A DNA stretch of 64,000 nt from an uncultured Oscillospiraceae bacterium (GTDB lineage Bacteria > Bacillota > Clostridia > Oscillospirales > Oscillospiraceae), in assembly GCA_934631005.1 (NCBI GenBank), contig CAKTXA010000004.1:41065-105064 (forward strand). Reading direction: 5' to 3'. Position 1 is the stretch's first letter, and each line of letters starts with the position of its first letter. The position numbers were made by a program, and so were the translations under genes. The notes under the pieces were generated by a model, which did not search any database, was not told the origin of the DNA, and saw only the letters and a list, made by a program, of their open reading frames with translations. This document shows, in pieces, positions 22,636 to 31,855 of this stretch.

Positions 22636-23694
22636 ATGAAAAAGATCATCGCAATGATGCTTGCACTGGTTCTTGTCCTTTCTCTCGCGGCCTGTGCAAA
22701 GCAAACCGCAACCGAGCCCAAGACCGATGCGCCCGCGCAGACGGCTGCCGAGCAGCCCGCCGATACGAGCGCCGACACCGCCGACACCGCCGAGCCCGCT
22801 GCCGACAAGCAGTACAAGTTCGGCCTGATGCTGTACTCCAGCTCCGACGAAGCGACGACCACCATTATGAACGGCGTCAAGAAGGCCGCCGAGGCAGCGG
22901 GCGTGGAGCTCGTGATCGGCGAAAACGGCGGCGACGCGACCAAGACTGCCGCGCTGCTGCAGACCATGCTCTCACAGGAGGTCGATGCGATCATCGACGC
23001 GACGTGGGACGCATCCGTCGGCCTGACGACCTCCCAGATCTGCAAGGACAAGGGCATCCCGCTCGTCACCTGCGACGTGGAATATGACGATTACGCCCAC
23101 CTCGTCGGCGCCAACAACTACGGCTCCGGCACGGTCAACGGCGAATATGTCTCCAACTGGATCAAAGAGAACTGGGACGGCAGCGTGGACTATGTTCTGG
23201 CCATGTACTACTTTGCCGGCGGTGAGGGCGTGAAGGCCCGCATCGACGGCTGCCTGGACGCGATGAAGGACGCCGGCGTTCTGCCCGCGGAGGAAAACGT
23301 GATCTGGCAGGATAACAACGGCGCGACCGACAAGTCCAAGACCATCGTGACCGACTTCCTGACCGCGCATCCCGACGCTGAGAAGATCTTCATCGTCTCC
23401 AACAACGACTCCGGCTCGCTGGGCGCGTACAACGCCGTGTCCACGATGGGCCGCGACGCGAACTGCATCATCACCGGCTACAACGCCGACTCCTTCGCAC
23501 TGGAGCATCTGGCCACCACCGAGGACGACAGCTGGAAGGGCACCGTCAACTTTAACCTCGCAGGCTACGGCGATCTGGCCGTCCCGGCGCTGCTGGAGAT
23601 CCTGCAGACCGGCACGGACAACATCCCGCACGAGCTGAACACGCAGACCTTTATCATCGACCGCAGCAACGTTGCGGACTATTATAACGGCTAA
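22636..23694 (+). CDS. Sugar ABC importer substrate-binding lipoprotein (RbsB type)
   Basis: A 352-aa extracytoplasmic lipoprotein. The signal peptide MKKIIAMMLALVLVLSLAAC ends at the lipobox Cys (residue 20), followed by an Ala/Thr/Glu-rich spacer and a periplasmic-binding-protein fold (FGLMLYSSSDEATTTIMNGV; VDAIIDATWDASVG; FIVSNNDSGSLGAYNA; ITGYNADSFA). It captures the sugar for the permease encoded downstream. Start behind ACGGAGG. High expression is suggested by the hairpin after the gene. Confidence 0.92.
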   Translation: MKKIIAMMLALVLVLSLAACAKQTATEPKTDAPAQTAAEQPADTSADTADTAEPAADKQYKFGLMLYSSSDEATTTIMNGVKKAAEAAGVELVIGENGGDATKTAALLQTMLSQEVDAIIDATWDASVGLTTSQICKDKGIPLVTCDVEYDDYAHLVGANNYGSGTVNGEYVSNWIKENWDGSVDYVLAMYYFAGGEGVKARIDGCLDAMKDAGVLPAEENVIWQDNNGATDKSKTIVTDFLTAHPDAEKIFIVSNNDSGSLGAYNAVSTMGRDANCIITGYNADSFALEHLATTEDDSWKGTVNFNLAGYGDLAVPALLEILQTGTDNIPHELNTQTFIIDRSNVADYYNG

Positions 23695-23712
23695 AAGAGC
23701 ATCTCAAAACCT

Positions 23713-23743
23713 GCGTCTGCCGGGGCTTTGCCCCGGCAGACGC
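23713..23743 (+). terminator. Perfect hairpin between binding protein and ATPase genes
   Basis: GCGTCTGCCGGGGC/GCCCCGGCAGACGC around TTT, with no T-run. Such hairpins commonly protect the upstream binding-protein mRNA or attenuate distal genes. Confidence 0.7.
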
Positions 23744-23803
23744 ATCGCGGGCGGCTGTGCGCGCGGCGCGCCGCCTTTTGAAAAAGGAAGGAATGTGAGA
23801 TCC

Positions 23804-25306
23804 ATGGCAAACATCCCTGTTATCAGCATGAAGGGCATCTGCAAGTCGTTTCCCGGCGTCCGGGCGCTGCAGGACATCGAGCTGGAGCTGTACAAGGGCG
23901 ACGTTCTGGCGCTGATGGGCGAGAACGGCGCGGGTAAATCGACGCTGATGAAGGTCCTCGCGGGCGCGTATCAGCCCGACGCGGGCGAGATCCTGTTTGA
24001 GGGAGAGCCGGTCAAAATGACGACGCCCGCCGTGGCCATCGACATGGGCGTGAACGTCATCTATCAGGAGCTGAACAACTCCGACGTGCTTTCCATCGCG
24101 GAAAATATCTACATGGGCGACCTGAAAACAACAAAGGCCGGGCTCATCGACTACAAGACGATCCGGGAGGATACCGCCCGCATCCTGAAGCGCGTGGGCC
24201 TGTCCGCCTACGACCCGTTTACGCCGGTCGGCAAGCTCTCCGTGGCGGAAAAGCAGATGGTCGAGATCGCCAAGGCGCTGGCGAAAAACGCCAAGGTCCT
24301 CGTGCTGGACGAGCCGACGGCGGCGCTCAATAACGAGGAGATCGAGCTGCTGTTCCAACTGATCCGTGAATTATCCGCAGAAGGTACTGCGATCGTATAT
24401 ATTTCGCACCGGCTGGACGAGGTCTTTGAGATCTCTGACCGCATTATGGTGATGCGCGACGGCCAGCATATCAAGACCATGCCCACCGCGGGCACGACAA
24501 AAAGCGAACTGATCGCGCTGATGGTCGGGCGCGAGATCTCCAATATGTATCCGCAGCGCACGACCGACCATATCGGCCCCGTCGTTTTGGAGGTGGAAAA
24601 CCTCAGCTCCGTGTACGTAAAAAACATCAGCTTTCAGGTGCGGCGCGGCGAAATTTTGGGCCTGTTCGGCCTGATGGGCGCGGGGCGCACGGAGCTGGTG
24701 GAGACCATCTTCGGAAACCGCCGGCGCACCGGCGGGCGCATCCTGATCGAGGGCAAAGAGGCAAACATCCGCTCGCCCCGGCAGGCCAAGGAGCACGGCA
24801 TCGGCTACATCCCCGCCGAGCGCAAGACGGACGGGCTGTTCCTCGTCCACTCCGTGGGCAGCAACATCACCATCAACATCCTGCAAAAGCTCCTGAACCG
24901 CCTGCATCTGCTGAACTATAAAAAAGAGGGCGCGATCGTGGACCGCTGGATCCGGGAGCTGCGGGTGAAAACGCCGTCGGCCGCGGTGGAGATCGAAACG
25001 CTCTCGGGCGGCAACCAGCAGAAGGTCGTGCTGGCCAAATGGCTGGCGGCGGAGCCGCGCATCCTCATCCTCAACGAGCCGACGCGCGGCATCGACGTGG
25101 GCGCCAAGGCGGAGATCTATGCGCTGATCAACGCGCTGTCGCGGCAGGGCATCACGTTTATCATGGTGTCGTCCGAGCTGCCGGAGGTCATGTCCATGTC
25201 GGACCGCATCGTGGTCATCCACGAGGGCAGGATGAAGGGCACGCTCACACGAGCGGAGTTTTCACAGGAAAAATTGCTGGCAACGGCACTTGGAGGAGAG
25301 AACTAA
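23804..25306 (+). CDS. Sugar ABC importer ATPase, two nucleotide-binding domains (RbsA type)
   Basis: A 500-aa tandem ATPase. Domain 1 has Walker A GENGAGKST (about residue 39), signature LSVAEKQMVEIAKAL and Walker B VLVLDEPTA. Domain 2 has the degenerate P-loop GLMGAGRTE, signature LSGGNQQKVVLAKWL and LILNEPTRGIDVG, typical of the CUT2 class. It energises sugar uptake with the neighbouring permease. ATG 23804 gives the usual family length; GTG at 23795 is an in-frame alternative. Confidence 0.95.
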   Translation: MANIPVISMKGICKSFPGVRALQDIELELYKGDVLALMGENGAGKSTLMKVLAGAYQPDAGEILFEGEPVKMTTPAVAIDMGVNVIYQELNNSDVLSIAENIYMGDLKTTKAGLIDYKTIREDTARILKRVGLSAYDPFTPVGKLSVAEKQMVEIAKALAKNAKVLVLDEPTAALNNEEIELLFQLIRELSAEGTAIVYISHRLDEVFEISDRIMVMRDGQHIKTMPTAGTTKSELIALMVGREISNMYPQRTTDHIGPVVLEVENLSSVYVKNISFQVRRGEILGLFGLMGAGRTELVETIFGNRRRTGGRILIEGKEANIRSPRQAKEHGIGYIPAERKTDGLFLVHSVGSNITINILQKLLNRLHLLNYKKEGAIVDRWIRELRVKTPSAAVEIETLSGGNQQKVVLAKWLAAEPRILILNEPTRGIDVGAKAEIYALINALSRQGITFIMVSSELPEVMSMSDRIVVIHEGRMKGTLTRAEFSQEKLLATALGGEN

Positions 25307-26287
25307 ATGAGCAATAAAGTACGGCAGCCTCTGGCAGGAACGAGCGGCTTCCTGCGGTTTTTTAGGAGCTATAATTTCAGCCTGACCATCGCGCTGGTGC
25401 TTCTGTGCGTGGTCATGTCGCTGCTTTCGCCGTTCTTCCTGACCGTCAATAATATTCTGAACATCGGTCTGGCGGCGTCCGTGTCCGGCACGATGGCCGC
25501 GGGCCTGACCATCTATATGCTGATGGGCGCGCTGGAGCTGTCGCAGTACGCCACCAGCGCCCTGTGCGGCACGTTCCTGGGCGTTTTGATGACGAACTAC
25601 GGCTGCAATGTCTGGGTGGCGATCCTCGGCGCACTGCTGATGAGCCTTGTGTGCGGCTCCATCAACGCCCTGCTGCTCACAGTCGGGCGCATCCCGCCCA
25701 TCATCGTCACGCTCGGCACGATGAATGTTTACCGTGCATGCGCCTACATCCTGACGGCGGCCAAAAACCTGCCGCTGAACGATCCGGTGCTCCGGTTCAT
25801 CGGGCAGGGCCGCGTGCTCGGCATCCCGACGTCGCTGGTCGTGATGCTCATCACGTTCCTCATTTCGGGCTTTGTGCTCAAGTATACGACATACGGCCGT
25901 CAGGTCTACGCCGTGGGCGCGAATCCCAAGGCAGCGCACCTGTCAGGCATCAACGTCGACCGATGCCGCTTCATCGGTATGCTCTGCGCAGCGTTCGTTT
26001 CGGGCGTGGCGGGCATCCTCGGCGTAGGGCAGAACATGACATCCATCCCGTCCTCCGGCGTCGGCTCGGAGATCGACATCACAACGTCCGTGCTCGTCGG
26101 CGGCCTGGGCCTGACCGGCGGCAAGGGCAGCATCGTGGGCGTGTTCCTCGGCATGATGATCCTGATGGTCATTAACAACGGCATGACGCTGCTGTCGATC
26201 CAGTCGTATTATCAGCAGCTCGTGCGCGGCATCGTTCTGCTGCTGGCCGTGCTGATCGACACCATCCGCGGCGGAGGCTTCAAATGA
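25307..26287 (+). CDS. Sugar ABC importer permease (RbsC type)
   Basis: A 326-aa inner-membrane permease with about eight to ten hydrophobic segments and the CUT2 pattern AGLTIYMLMGALELS, GRIPPIIVTLGTMNVYR, YAVGANPKAAHLSGI (in parts) and VGGLGLTGGKGSIVG. Its ATG directly follows the ATPase stop codon and is preceded by GGAGGAGAG. It ends overlapping the mutarotase-like gene. Confidence 0.95.
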   Translation: MSNKVRQPLAGTSGFLRFFRSYNFSLTIALVLLCVVMSLLSPFFLTVNNILNIGLAASVSGTMAAGLTIYMLMGALELSQYATSALCGTFLGVLMTNYGCNVWVAILGALLMSLVCGSINALLLTVGRIPPIIVTLGTMNVYRACAYILTAAKNLPLNDPVLRFIGQGRVLGIPTSLVVMLITFLISGFVLKYTTYGRQVYAVGANPKAAHLSGINVDRCRFIGMLCAAFVSGVAGILGVGQNMTSIPSSGVGSEIDITTSVLVGGLGLTGGKGSIVGVFLGMMILMVINNGMTLLSIQSYYQQLVRGIVLLLAVLIDTIRGGGFK

Positions 26288-26589
26288 TGAGATTTGTCAG
26301 CCGGTTCGCCATCGTCCCCGGCTCGGAGGCTGAGTACCGCCGCCGCCACGATGCGATCTGGCCCGAGATGCTGGCGCTTCTGCGCGCGGCGGGGCTGCGG
26401 AACTATTCGATCTGGCGGCGGGGCGACGAGCTCGTGGAGTATTTTGAGACCGACGACATCGCCGCCGCCCGCAGGATCCTCGCCGAAAGCGACGTGAAAA
26501 AGCGCTGGGACGCGTATATGCAGGACATTCTCATTCTCGACGAACATGGGCAGATGCTCCCCATGGAGCTGGAATTTGCGTACAACTGA
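26284..26589 (+). CDS. L-rhamnose mutarotase-like protein (RhaM family)
   Basis: A 101-aa dimeric alpha/beta-barrel type protein: VPGSEAEYRRRHDAIWPEM (parts), LRNYSIWRRGDELVEYFE and VKKRWDAYM fit RhaM, including the YxxxH and WxxM pattern. It would speed anomer conversion of the imported sugar. The start overlaps the permease stop by four bases (ATGA). Combined with the RhaB-like kinase, it suggests a 6-deoxyhexose or related sugar, though rhamnose isomerase is absent. Confidence 0.85.
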   Translation: MMRFVSRFAIVPGSEAEYRRRHDAIWPEMLALLRAAGLRNYSIWRRGDELVEYFETDDIAAARRILAESDVKKRWDAYMQDILILDEHGQMLPMELEFAYN

Positions 26590-26603
26590 AAGGAGTGCGA
26601 GGC

Positions 26604-27593
26604 ATGGACGAACAATATCTGATCAAGCTGCAATGCTCCGGCGCGGCGTTCTCCAACATGTGCGACCGCTTTGTGAGCGACGGCTACAAGGGCCCGGAGG
26701 CGGCGCTGCCGTATGAAAAGCAGTGCGAGATGTTCGCGAAGATCGGCGGCGTGGGCGCGATGAGCGCGGTATACGACGATCGCGCGATGGATCCCGTCAA
26801 GCTGCACGATCTGGTCGCGAGCTACGGGATGCGCGTGGGCACCATCGCGCCGGATAACTGGATGGACCGCAAGTGGCGCTTCGGCACCTTTGCCGCCCGC
26901 GACAAACAGACCCGCCGTGAGATCGTGGAGCTCGGCAAGCGGTCGATGGACTACGCCGCCGCCTCCGGCGCGCTGGACATCATGTTCTGGATGGCGCACG
27001 ACGGCTATGACTATCCGTTTCAGGACAATTACTCGCTGCACTGGGGCTATATGGCGGAGTGCATCCACGAGGTCGCGTCGTACCGCCCGGATGTGAAGGT
27101 GACGCTGGAGTATAAGCGCTATGAGCCGCTGACGCACCAGTACGCGGGCGACGTGTCCAAGCTCCTGCTGCTGTGTGAAAGGGTCGGGCTCGATAATCTG
27201 GGCGTGATCGTGGACTACGGCCACGCACTGTTCGGGCAGGAGAACCCGGCGGAGTCGGTGTCGCTCGTGAACGACTACGGCCGGCTCGCGATGATCCACC
27301 TGAACGACAACTACGGAAAATTTGACGACGATCTCATCTTCGGCACCGTCAGCCTCTGGCAGGGGCTGGAGTTCATGTGGAAGCTGGACGAGATCGGCTA
27401 CGACGGCTGGTACATCATGGACAACTGGCCCGCGCGCATGGACGGCTTCGCGGCCACACGCACGTTCGTGCAGCAGGCCAACGCCCTCATGCGCCTTGCA
27501 AAGTCGCTCCCGAAGGAGCGCATCCACCAGTATCAGGCGGAAAACAACGTCCCGGCCATCATAGATCTGCTGCGCGAGTACGTGCTGCGATAA
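26604..27593 (+). CDS. Sugar isomerase/epimerase, xylose-isomerase-like TIM barrel
   Basis: A 329-aa barrel enzyme. Likely metal ligands: Glu in VTLEYKRYEP (about 165), Asp/His in VIVDYGHALFG (about 205), His in MIHLNDNYGKFDDD (about 235). It probably converts the imported aldose to a ketose for the kinase. ATG 26604 lies eight bases after AAAGGAG; GTG 26595 is less well placed. Different from the barrel gene at 17090 by sequence, so the pathway has two isomerase-like steps. Confidence 0.8.
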   Translation: MDEQYLIKLQCSGAAFSNMCDRFVSDGYKGPEAALPYEKQCEMFAKIGGVGAMSAVYDDRAMDPVKLHDLVASYGMRVGTIAPDNWMDRKWRFGTFAARDKQTRREIVELGKRSMDYAAASGALDIMFWMAHDGYDYPFQDNYSLHWGYMAECIHEVASYRPDVKVTLEYKRYEPLTHQYAGDVSKLLLLCERVGLDNLGVIVDYGHALFGQENPAESVSLVNDYGRLAMIHLNDNYGKFDDDLIFGTVSLWQGLEFMWKLDEIGYDGWYIMDNWPARMDGFAATRTFVQQANALMRLAKSLPKERIHQYQAENNVPAIIDLLREYVLR

Positions 27594-27607
27594 GAGAGGA
27601 GACCCAA

Positions 27608-28303
27608 ATGAAAAGAAAAATCAGAACGCCGTATTTTGAAACGGGCATCAAGTGCTACATCTATGGCCAGGACGAGCTGGACTACGCGGCAAGGTGCGAG
27701 GAGATGGCGGTCAAATACGATGTGGATGTGCTATTCATCTCGTCGTTCACCAACCTCAAGACCATTGCCGAGACGTGCCCGCATCTGTTTGTGATCGCGC
27801 CGTATATGGACAATATGCGGCCCGGCCGCGGCATGGGTATGGTGCTGCCGGAGTCGCTGCAGGCGGCCGGCGCGGCGGGCGTGGTGATCAACCATTGCGA
27901 AAAGCCGATGACGCTTGGCAATATCAAGGGCTGCGTGGACCGCTGCCGCGAGCTGGGGCTTTTGTCGTTCGTCTGCGCGGACACCACGGAGGAGGCGATG
28001 GCCGTGGCGCAGTTCCATCCCGATATTATGAACCCCGAGCCCTCGGAGCTCATCGGCACGGGCCAGTCCGCGGATATGACCTACGTCACCCGCACGGTGA
28101 ACGCCGTCAAGGCCGTGGACACGGGCATCCTGACGGAGATCGCCGCCGGGATCACGAAGGGCGAGGACGTGTATCGGTACATCCTGGCCGGCTCCGACGG
28201 CGCGGGCGCCGCGTCCGGCATTCTCAAGTCCGACGATCCGGCGGCGCTGCTGGAGGAGATGGTGGCGGCTGTCGCCAGAGCCAAAAAAGATCTGAACAAG
28301 TGA
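27608..28303 (+). CDS. Triose-phosphate-isomerase-like protein (LerI/EryH-like)
   Basis: A 231-aa TIM-family protein of the variant type used for erythrulose-phosphate isomerisation: MKRKIRTPYFETGIKCYIYG, VVINHCEKPMTLGNIKGCV (catalytic region), FHPDIMNPEPSELIGTGQSA (parts) and AGSDGAGAASGIL (phosphate loop). Being outside the glycolysis cluster and inside a sugar operon, it most likely isomerises a ketose phosphate made by the kinase. The exact substrate is inferred. Confidence 0.8.
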   Translation: MKRKIRTPYFETGIKCYIYGQDELDYAARCEEMAVKYDVDVLFISSFTNLKTIAETCPHLFVIAPYMDNMRPGRGMGMVLPESLQAAGAAGVVINHCEKPMTLGNIKGCVDRCRELGLLSFVCADTTEEAMAVAQFHPDIMNPEPSELIGTGQSADMTYVTRTVNAVKAVDTGILTEIAAGITKGEDVYRYILAGSDGAGAASGILKSDDPAALLEEMVAAVARAKKDLNK

Positions 28304-28322
28304 AGAAAAGAAAGGAAACGCT

Positions 28323-28820
28323 ATGAAAACATTCCGAGATTCCATCAAGCTGGAGACCCCCGCCCGTCAGCCGTGGTTCGTGGACATTGACGCGGAGGTC
28401 AAGGAGATCGTCGCACGCTCCGGCATCCAGAACGGCATCTGCCTGATCTACTCCCACCACACGACCTGCTCCGTCATCCTGCAGGAGTACTCCAAGGACA
28501 TCACCTACAACGGGCTGGAGTTCATGCATCAGGACCTTGTGGACGTGTTTGAGAAGATCATCCCCACCATGCGCCATGAGGGGCAGTATCTGCATCCCGG
28601 CCCGTGGTCCACGCAGTGGTCGCACGAAAACGGCGAGGAAAAGCCCTATTGCATCAACACCGACGGGCACCTGCGCTCGCTGTTTATGGGCCGCAACGAG
28701 ACGCTGCCGGTCATGGACGGCGTGCTGGACACCGGCGACTACGGCCACCTCTACTTCATCGACTTTGACCAAACCCGCGAGCGCAGCCGCACCGTGCAGG
28801 TGCAGATCATCGGGGAATGA
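28323..28820 (+). CDS. YjbQ/UPF0047 family protein, copy 1
   Basis: A 165-aa YjbQ fold protein with the family blocks SHHTTCSVILQE (about residue 40), YCINTDGHLRSLFMG (about 105) and the C-terminal RSRTVQVQIIG. YjbQ proteins were reported to make thiamine phosphate as a side activity; their true role is unsettled. Its place between the TPI-like and SIS genes points to a sugar-phosphate substrate. It overlaps the SIS gene by four bases. Confidence 0.85.
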   Translation: MKTFRDSIKLETPARQPWFVDIDAEVKEIVARSGIQNGICLIYSHHTTCSVILQEYSKDITYNGLEFMHQDLVDVFEKIIPTMRHEGQYLHPGPWSTQWSHENGEEKPYCINTDGHLRSLFMGRNETLPVMDGVLDTGDYGHLYFIDFDQTRERSRTVQVQIIGE

Positions 28821-29428
28821 CCATGCGGAAGTATGACGCCTCCATCGAGGCCATTTTGAACACGGAGTGGCAGAGCATCCGCACGCTTATGGATACGCTC
28901 GACCGCGATGTGATGCAAAGGATCATCGACCTGCTGCTGACCGTAAAGAAAAGCGGCAAAAAGGTCATCACCGCGGGCTGCGGCACATCGGGCGCGACGG
29001 CCATCCGCGTGGCGCACTCGCTGAACGTGTGCGAAGTGCCGTCGTTTTTCCTCGACCCGTGCATGTCCATCCACGGCGGCTGCGGCGCGATCCAGGAGGG
29101 GGACATCGTCGTCCTGTTCTCCAAGGGCGGCAACACGCCCGAGATCACGAATTACATCCCCATCGCGCGGGAGAAAAAGGCCGTCGTCATCGGCGTCTGC
29201 CAGAATGACGACTCGGCGCTGGCGCGGCTGGCGGATATTTACTTCAAGGTGCAGATCGACCACGAGTCCGACCCGTTCGATATGTGCGCCTCGGCCAGCT
29301 GCACGGCCTACTGCGCCGTGTGGGACGCCATCGCCTTTACCATCATGCGCTACAGCGGCTATACGAAGGATGACCTTCTGCTGATCCATTCCGGCGGCAA
29401 GGTCGGCGAGCTGCTGATGAGCAAATAA
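28817..29428 (+). CDS. SIS-domain sugar-phosphate isomerase (KpsF/GutQ-like, without CBS)
   Basis: A 203-aa single SIS domain: VITAGCGTSGATAIRVAHSL (residues 45-64), DIVVLFSKGGNTPEI (about 95) and the C-terminal LLLIHSGGKVGELL. It would isomerise an aldose/ketose phosphate pair such as arabinose-5-P/ribulose-5-P or an analogue. ATGA overlap with copy 1 of YjbQ ties translation together. It lacks the CBS domains of KpsF, fitting a catabolic role. Confidence 0.85.
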   Translation: MTMRKYDASIEAILNTEWQSIRTLMDTLDRDVMQRIIDLLLTVKKSGKKVITAGCGTSGATAIRVAHSLNVCEVPSFFLDPCMSIHGGCGAIQEGDIVVLFSKGGNTPEITNYIPIAREKKAVVIGVCQNDDSALARLADIYFKVQIDHESDPFDMCASASCTAYCAVWDAIAFTIMRYSGYTKDDLLLIHSGGKVGELLMSK

Positions 29429-29471
29429 GAGCTGTATTTAAGAATCGTATCAAAAAAAGGAGCTTATCGCT

Positions 29472-29972
29472 ATGATCATCCATAATGAAAAATTCCAGGT
29501 CGAGACCGGCTCGGCCCACGTCACGGTGCTGGATGTGACGAAGCAGGTGCGCGAGATCGTCAAGCGCTCGGGCGTGAAAAACGGCAACTTCCTCGTCTTC
29601 ACGGGCCACACCTCGTGCTCCGTGCAGATCCAGGAATTCTCCGACGGGCAGACGCTCTGGGGCACGGAGCTGATCATGCAGGATCTCATCAACTGCCTGG
29701 CCAAGATCGCCCCGACGTGCACGAACGAGCATATGTATCTGCATCCGAACGACGCGCACGTCAAGGGCGCCGTGGAGGAGCGCGACGAGAAGCCCGAGTG
29801 GTGCCTGAATACCGACGGCCATATCCGCTCGGTCATCATGGGCCGCTCCGTCACCGTCCCCATCATCGACGGCGAGATCCAGCTGGGCGACTTCGGCCTC
29901 ATCTACTTCGCCGACTGGGATCAGGTCCGCGCGCGCACCCGCACCGTCATGGTGCAGGTCATGGGCGAGTGA
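29472..29972 (+). CDS. YjbQ/UPF0047 family protein, copy 2
   Basis: A 166-aa paralogue of the 28323 gene: TGHTSCSVQIQEF, WCLNTDGHIRSVIMG and RARTRTVMVQVMG are conserved, and both copies share an unusual NTDGH in the second block. Moderate divergence suggests two substrates or a hetero-oligomer rather than a fresh duplication. Last gene of the operon, with its own AAAGGAG and a terminator after it. Confidence 0.85.
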   Translation: MIIHNEKFQVETGSAHVTVLDVTKQVREIVKRSGVKNGNFLVFTGHTSCSVQIQEFSDGQTLWGTELIMQDLINCLAKIAPTCTNEHMYLHPNDAHVKGAVEERDEKPEWCLNTDGHIRSVIMGRSVTVPIIDGEIQLGDFGLIYFADWDQVRARTRTVMVQVMGE

Positions 29973-29992
29973 CCCGAACGGCATAAAAAATT

Positions 29993-30029
29993 CCCCGGAG
30001 CTGTCCAAAGCAGCTCCGGGGGTGTTTTT
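29993..30029. terminator. Terminator between convergent genes
   Basis: CCCCGGAGCTG and CAGCTCCGGGG around a short loop, with A-run on one side and T-run on the other. Confidence 0.85.
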
Positions 30030-30031
30030 GT

Positions 30032-31786
30032 TTATTCCACGGTGAATTGCTGGCTGTATTCGGCGTAGTAGCGGGCGAAGGAGGCCGAGCGTTTTTCCTT
30101 GAGGGTCTTGAGATACTCGTGCGTATCGAACGAGTTGGACTCCAGCTCGATCATCGCCACGGCGATGTTGGAGCAGTGGTCGGCCACGCGCTCGTAGTTC
30201 GTGAGCAGGTCGTTAAAGACAAAGCCGAGCTTGATGGTGCAAAGGCCCTTCTGCAAACGGTCGACATGGTGCAGCTTCAGCTCGTCGCAGAGGTTGTCGA
30301 TGACCTCCTCCAGCGGCTCCACACGGTCGGCCAGGTCCAGATCGCCGTTTACGAACGCGTCGATGCAGATGCGCACGATCTCCGTCAGCGCATCCTCCAG
30401 CACCTGCAGCTCCTTGGCCGCGGCGGCGGAGAAGCCGATCTGCTTGCTGTGCATCTCCTTCGCGGCCTCGCCGATATTCAGCGCGTGGTCGGAGATACGT
30501 TCAAAGTCGGAGATGGTGTGCAGGAATTTGGACACCTCGTCGCTCTGCTTGGCGGTCATGTCGCGGCCGGTGATCTTTACCAGATACGACCCGAGCATAT
30601 CCTCATACTGGTCGATCTCGTTTTCCAGATTCACGACCTCGTCAAAGCCGTCCTCCGCGTATTCGTGCAGCAGGTGGATGGCGTCCATCAAATTGCGCCG
30701 CGCCTCCTGCGCCATGGCGTTGATGGTGATGCGGCTCTGCTCGATGGCCAGCGCCGGGTGCTGGATGAAGCGCTCCTCCAGCCGCTGCGCAGCGGCGACC
30801 GGCACGTCCGATTTTTTGTCCTTGACCAGCCAGTTGACGGTCTTTTCGATCGCGTCGATGAACGGCAGGAAGATGAGCACCTTCACAAGGCGGAACACGG
30901 TGTTGAGCAGCGCGATGCTGACCGAGGTCATCGTCGTGGACAGGAACGAAAAATCGCACAGCGCGTTCGCCGTGTAAAAGACGATGGCGCAGACGAGCAC
31001 GCCCGCCGTTTCCACAACGGGGTAGACCATAGCGGCGCGCTTGCCGTCGGTATTCGCGCCGACGGAGGACAGCAGCACCGGCACGGCCGCGCCGATGGCG
31101 ATGCCCATGATGACCGGCAGCGCCACGGCAAAGCTGATCACGCCCGTGGACGCCAGCGCCTGCAAAATGCCGACGGCGGCGGAGGCGCTCTGCAAAATGG
31201 CCGTGAAAATCAGGCCAAAGAGAATGCCGAGGATGGGCTGCGACAGCTGCACCATCAGGTTCAGGAAAAACGGGCTGGAGCGCAGCGGCGCGACGGCCTC
31301 GCTCATGGCGCTGATGCCGAACATCAAAACGGCGAAGCCCATGAGAATATCGCCGACGTGCTGGCGCGTTTTTTCCTTGGAGAGCATCCGCAGGCAGATG
31401 CCGACCACAGAGATGACGCCGGTGAGCGTGGCGGTGGAAAACAGCTCCAGCCAGCCGCTGCCGGAGAGCGTGGACAGGCAGATGACCCAGCCTGTGATGC
31501 TCGTGCCGACGATGGCGCCCATGACGATGCTGATCGACTGGCGCACCTGCATCATGCCGGAGTTGACGAAGCCGACGACCATGACGGACGTGGCGGACGA
31601 CGACTGAATGACGGCCGTGACGCCCGTGCCGAGCGCAAAGCCCTTGAGCGGCGTATTCGTCAGCTTGTACAGCACGACCTCCAGCCGGTTGCCCGCGACC
31701 TTTTTCAGCCCGTCGCCCATCAGCGACATACCGAACAGGAACAGCGCAACGCCGGAGAGCAGCGCGATGATATTATTGAGTCCCAA
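30032..31786 (-). CDS. Na+/phosphate cotransporter family protein with PhoU-like domain
   Basis: A 584-aa membrane protein. The transporter half carries two inverted motifs, AVIQSSSATSVMVVG and TAILQSASAAVGIL, and about nine hydrophobic segments. After residue 340 comes a soluble helical PhoU-like regulatory domain (ISDFERISDHALNIGEAAKE; TNYERVADHCSNIAVAM). It imports phosphate or a related anion with sodium. I choose TTG at 31786: the frame is open further upstream, but a promoter with TATAAT at 31861-31856 lies inside it, and AGAGAGGG is nine bases before this TTG. Confidence 0.85.
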   Translation of the reverse strand: MGLNNIIALLSGVALFLFGMSLMGDGLKKVAGNRLEVVLYKLTNTPLKGFALGTGVTAVIQSSSATSVMVVGFVNSGMMQVRQSISIVMGAIVGTSITGWVICLSTLSGSGWLELFSTATLTGVISVVGICLRMLSKEKTRQHVGDILMGFAVLMFGISAMSEAVAPLRSSPFFLNLMVQLSQPILGILFGLIFTAILQSASAAVGILQALASTGVISFAVALPVIMGIAIGAAVPVLLSSVGANTDGKRAAMVYPVVETAGVLVCAIVFYTANALCDFSFLSTTMTSVSIALLNTVFRLVKVLIFLPFIDAIEKTVNWLVKDKKSDVPVAAAQRLEERFIQHPALAIEQSRITINAMAQEARRNLMDAIHLLHEYAEDGFDEVVNLENEIDQYEDMLGSYLVKITGRDMTAKQSDEVSKFLHTISDFERISDHALNIGEAAKEMHSKQIGFSAAAAKELQVLEDALTEIVRICIDAFVNGDLDLADRVEPLEEVIDNLCDELKLHHVDRLQKGLCTIKLGFVFNDLLTNYERVADHCSNIAVAMIELESNSFDTHEYLKTLKEKRSASFARYYAEYSQQFTVE

Positions 31787-31855
31787 ATCCAAAAACCCTC
31801 TCTGTTTCTCGGGTGCGCGCGGCGCGCCGTCCCAGTGATATGCCCAAACAAACCT

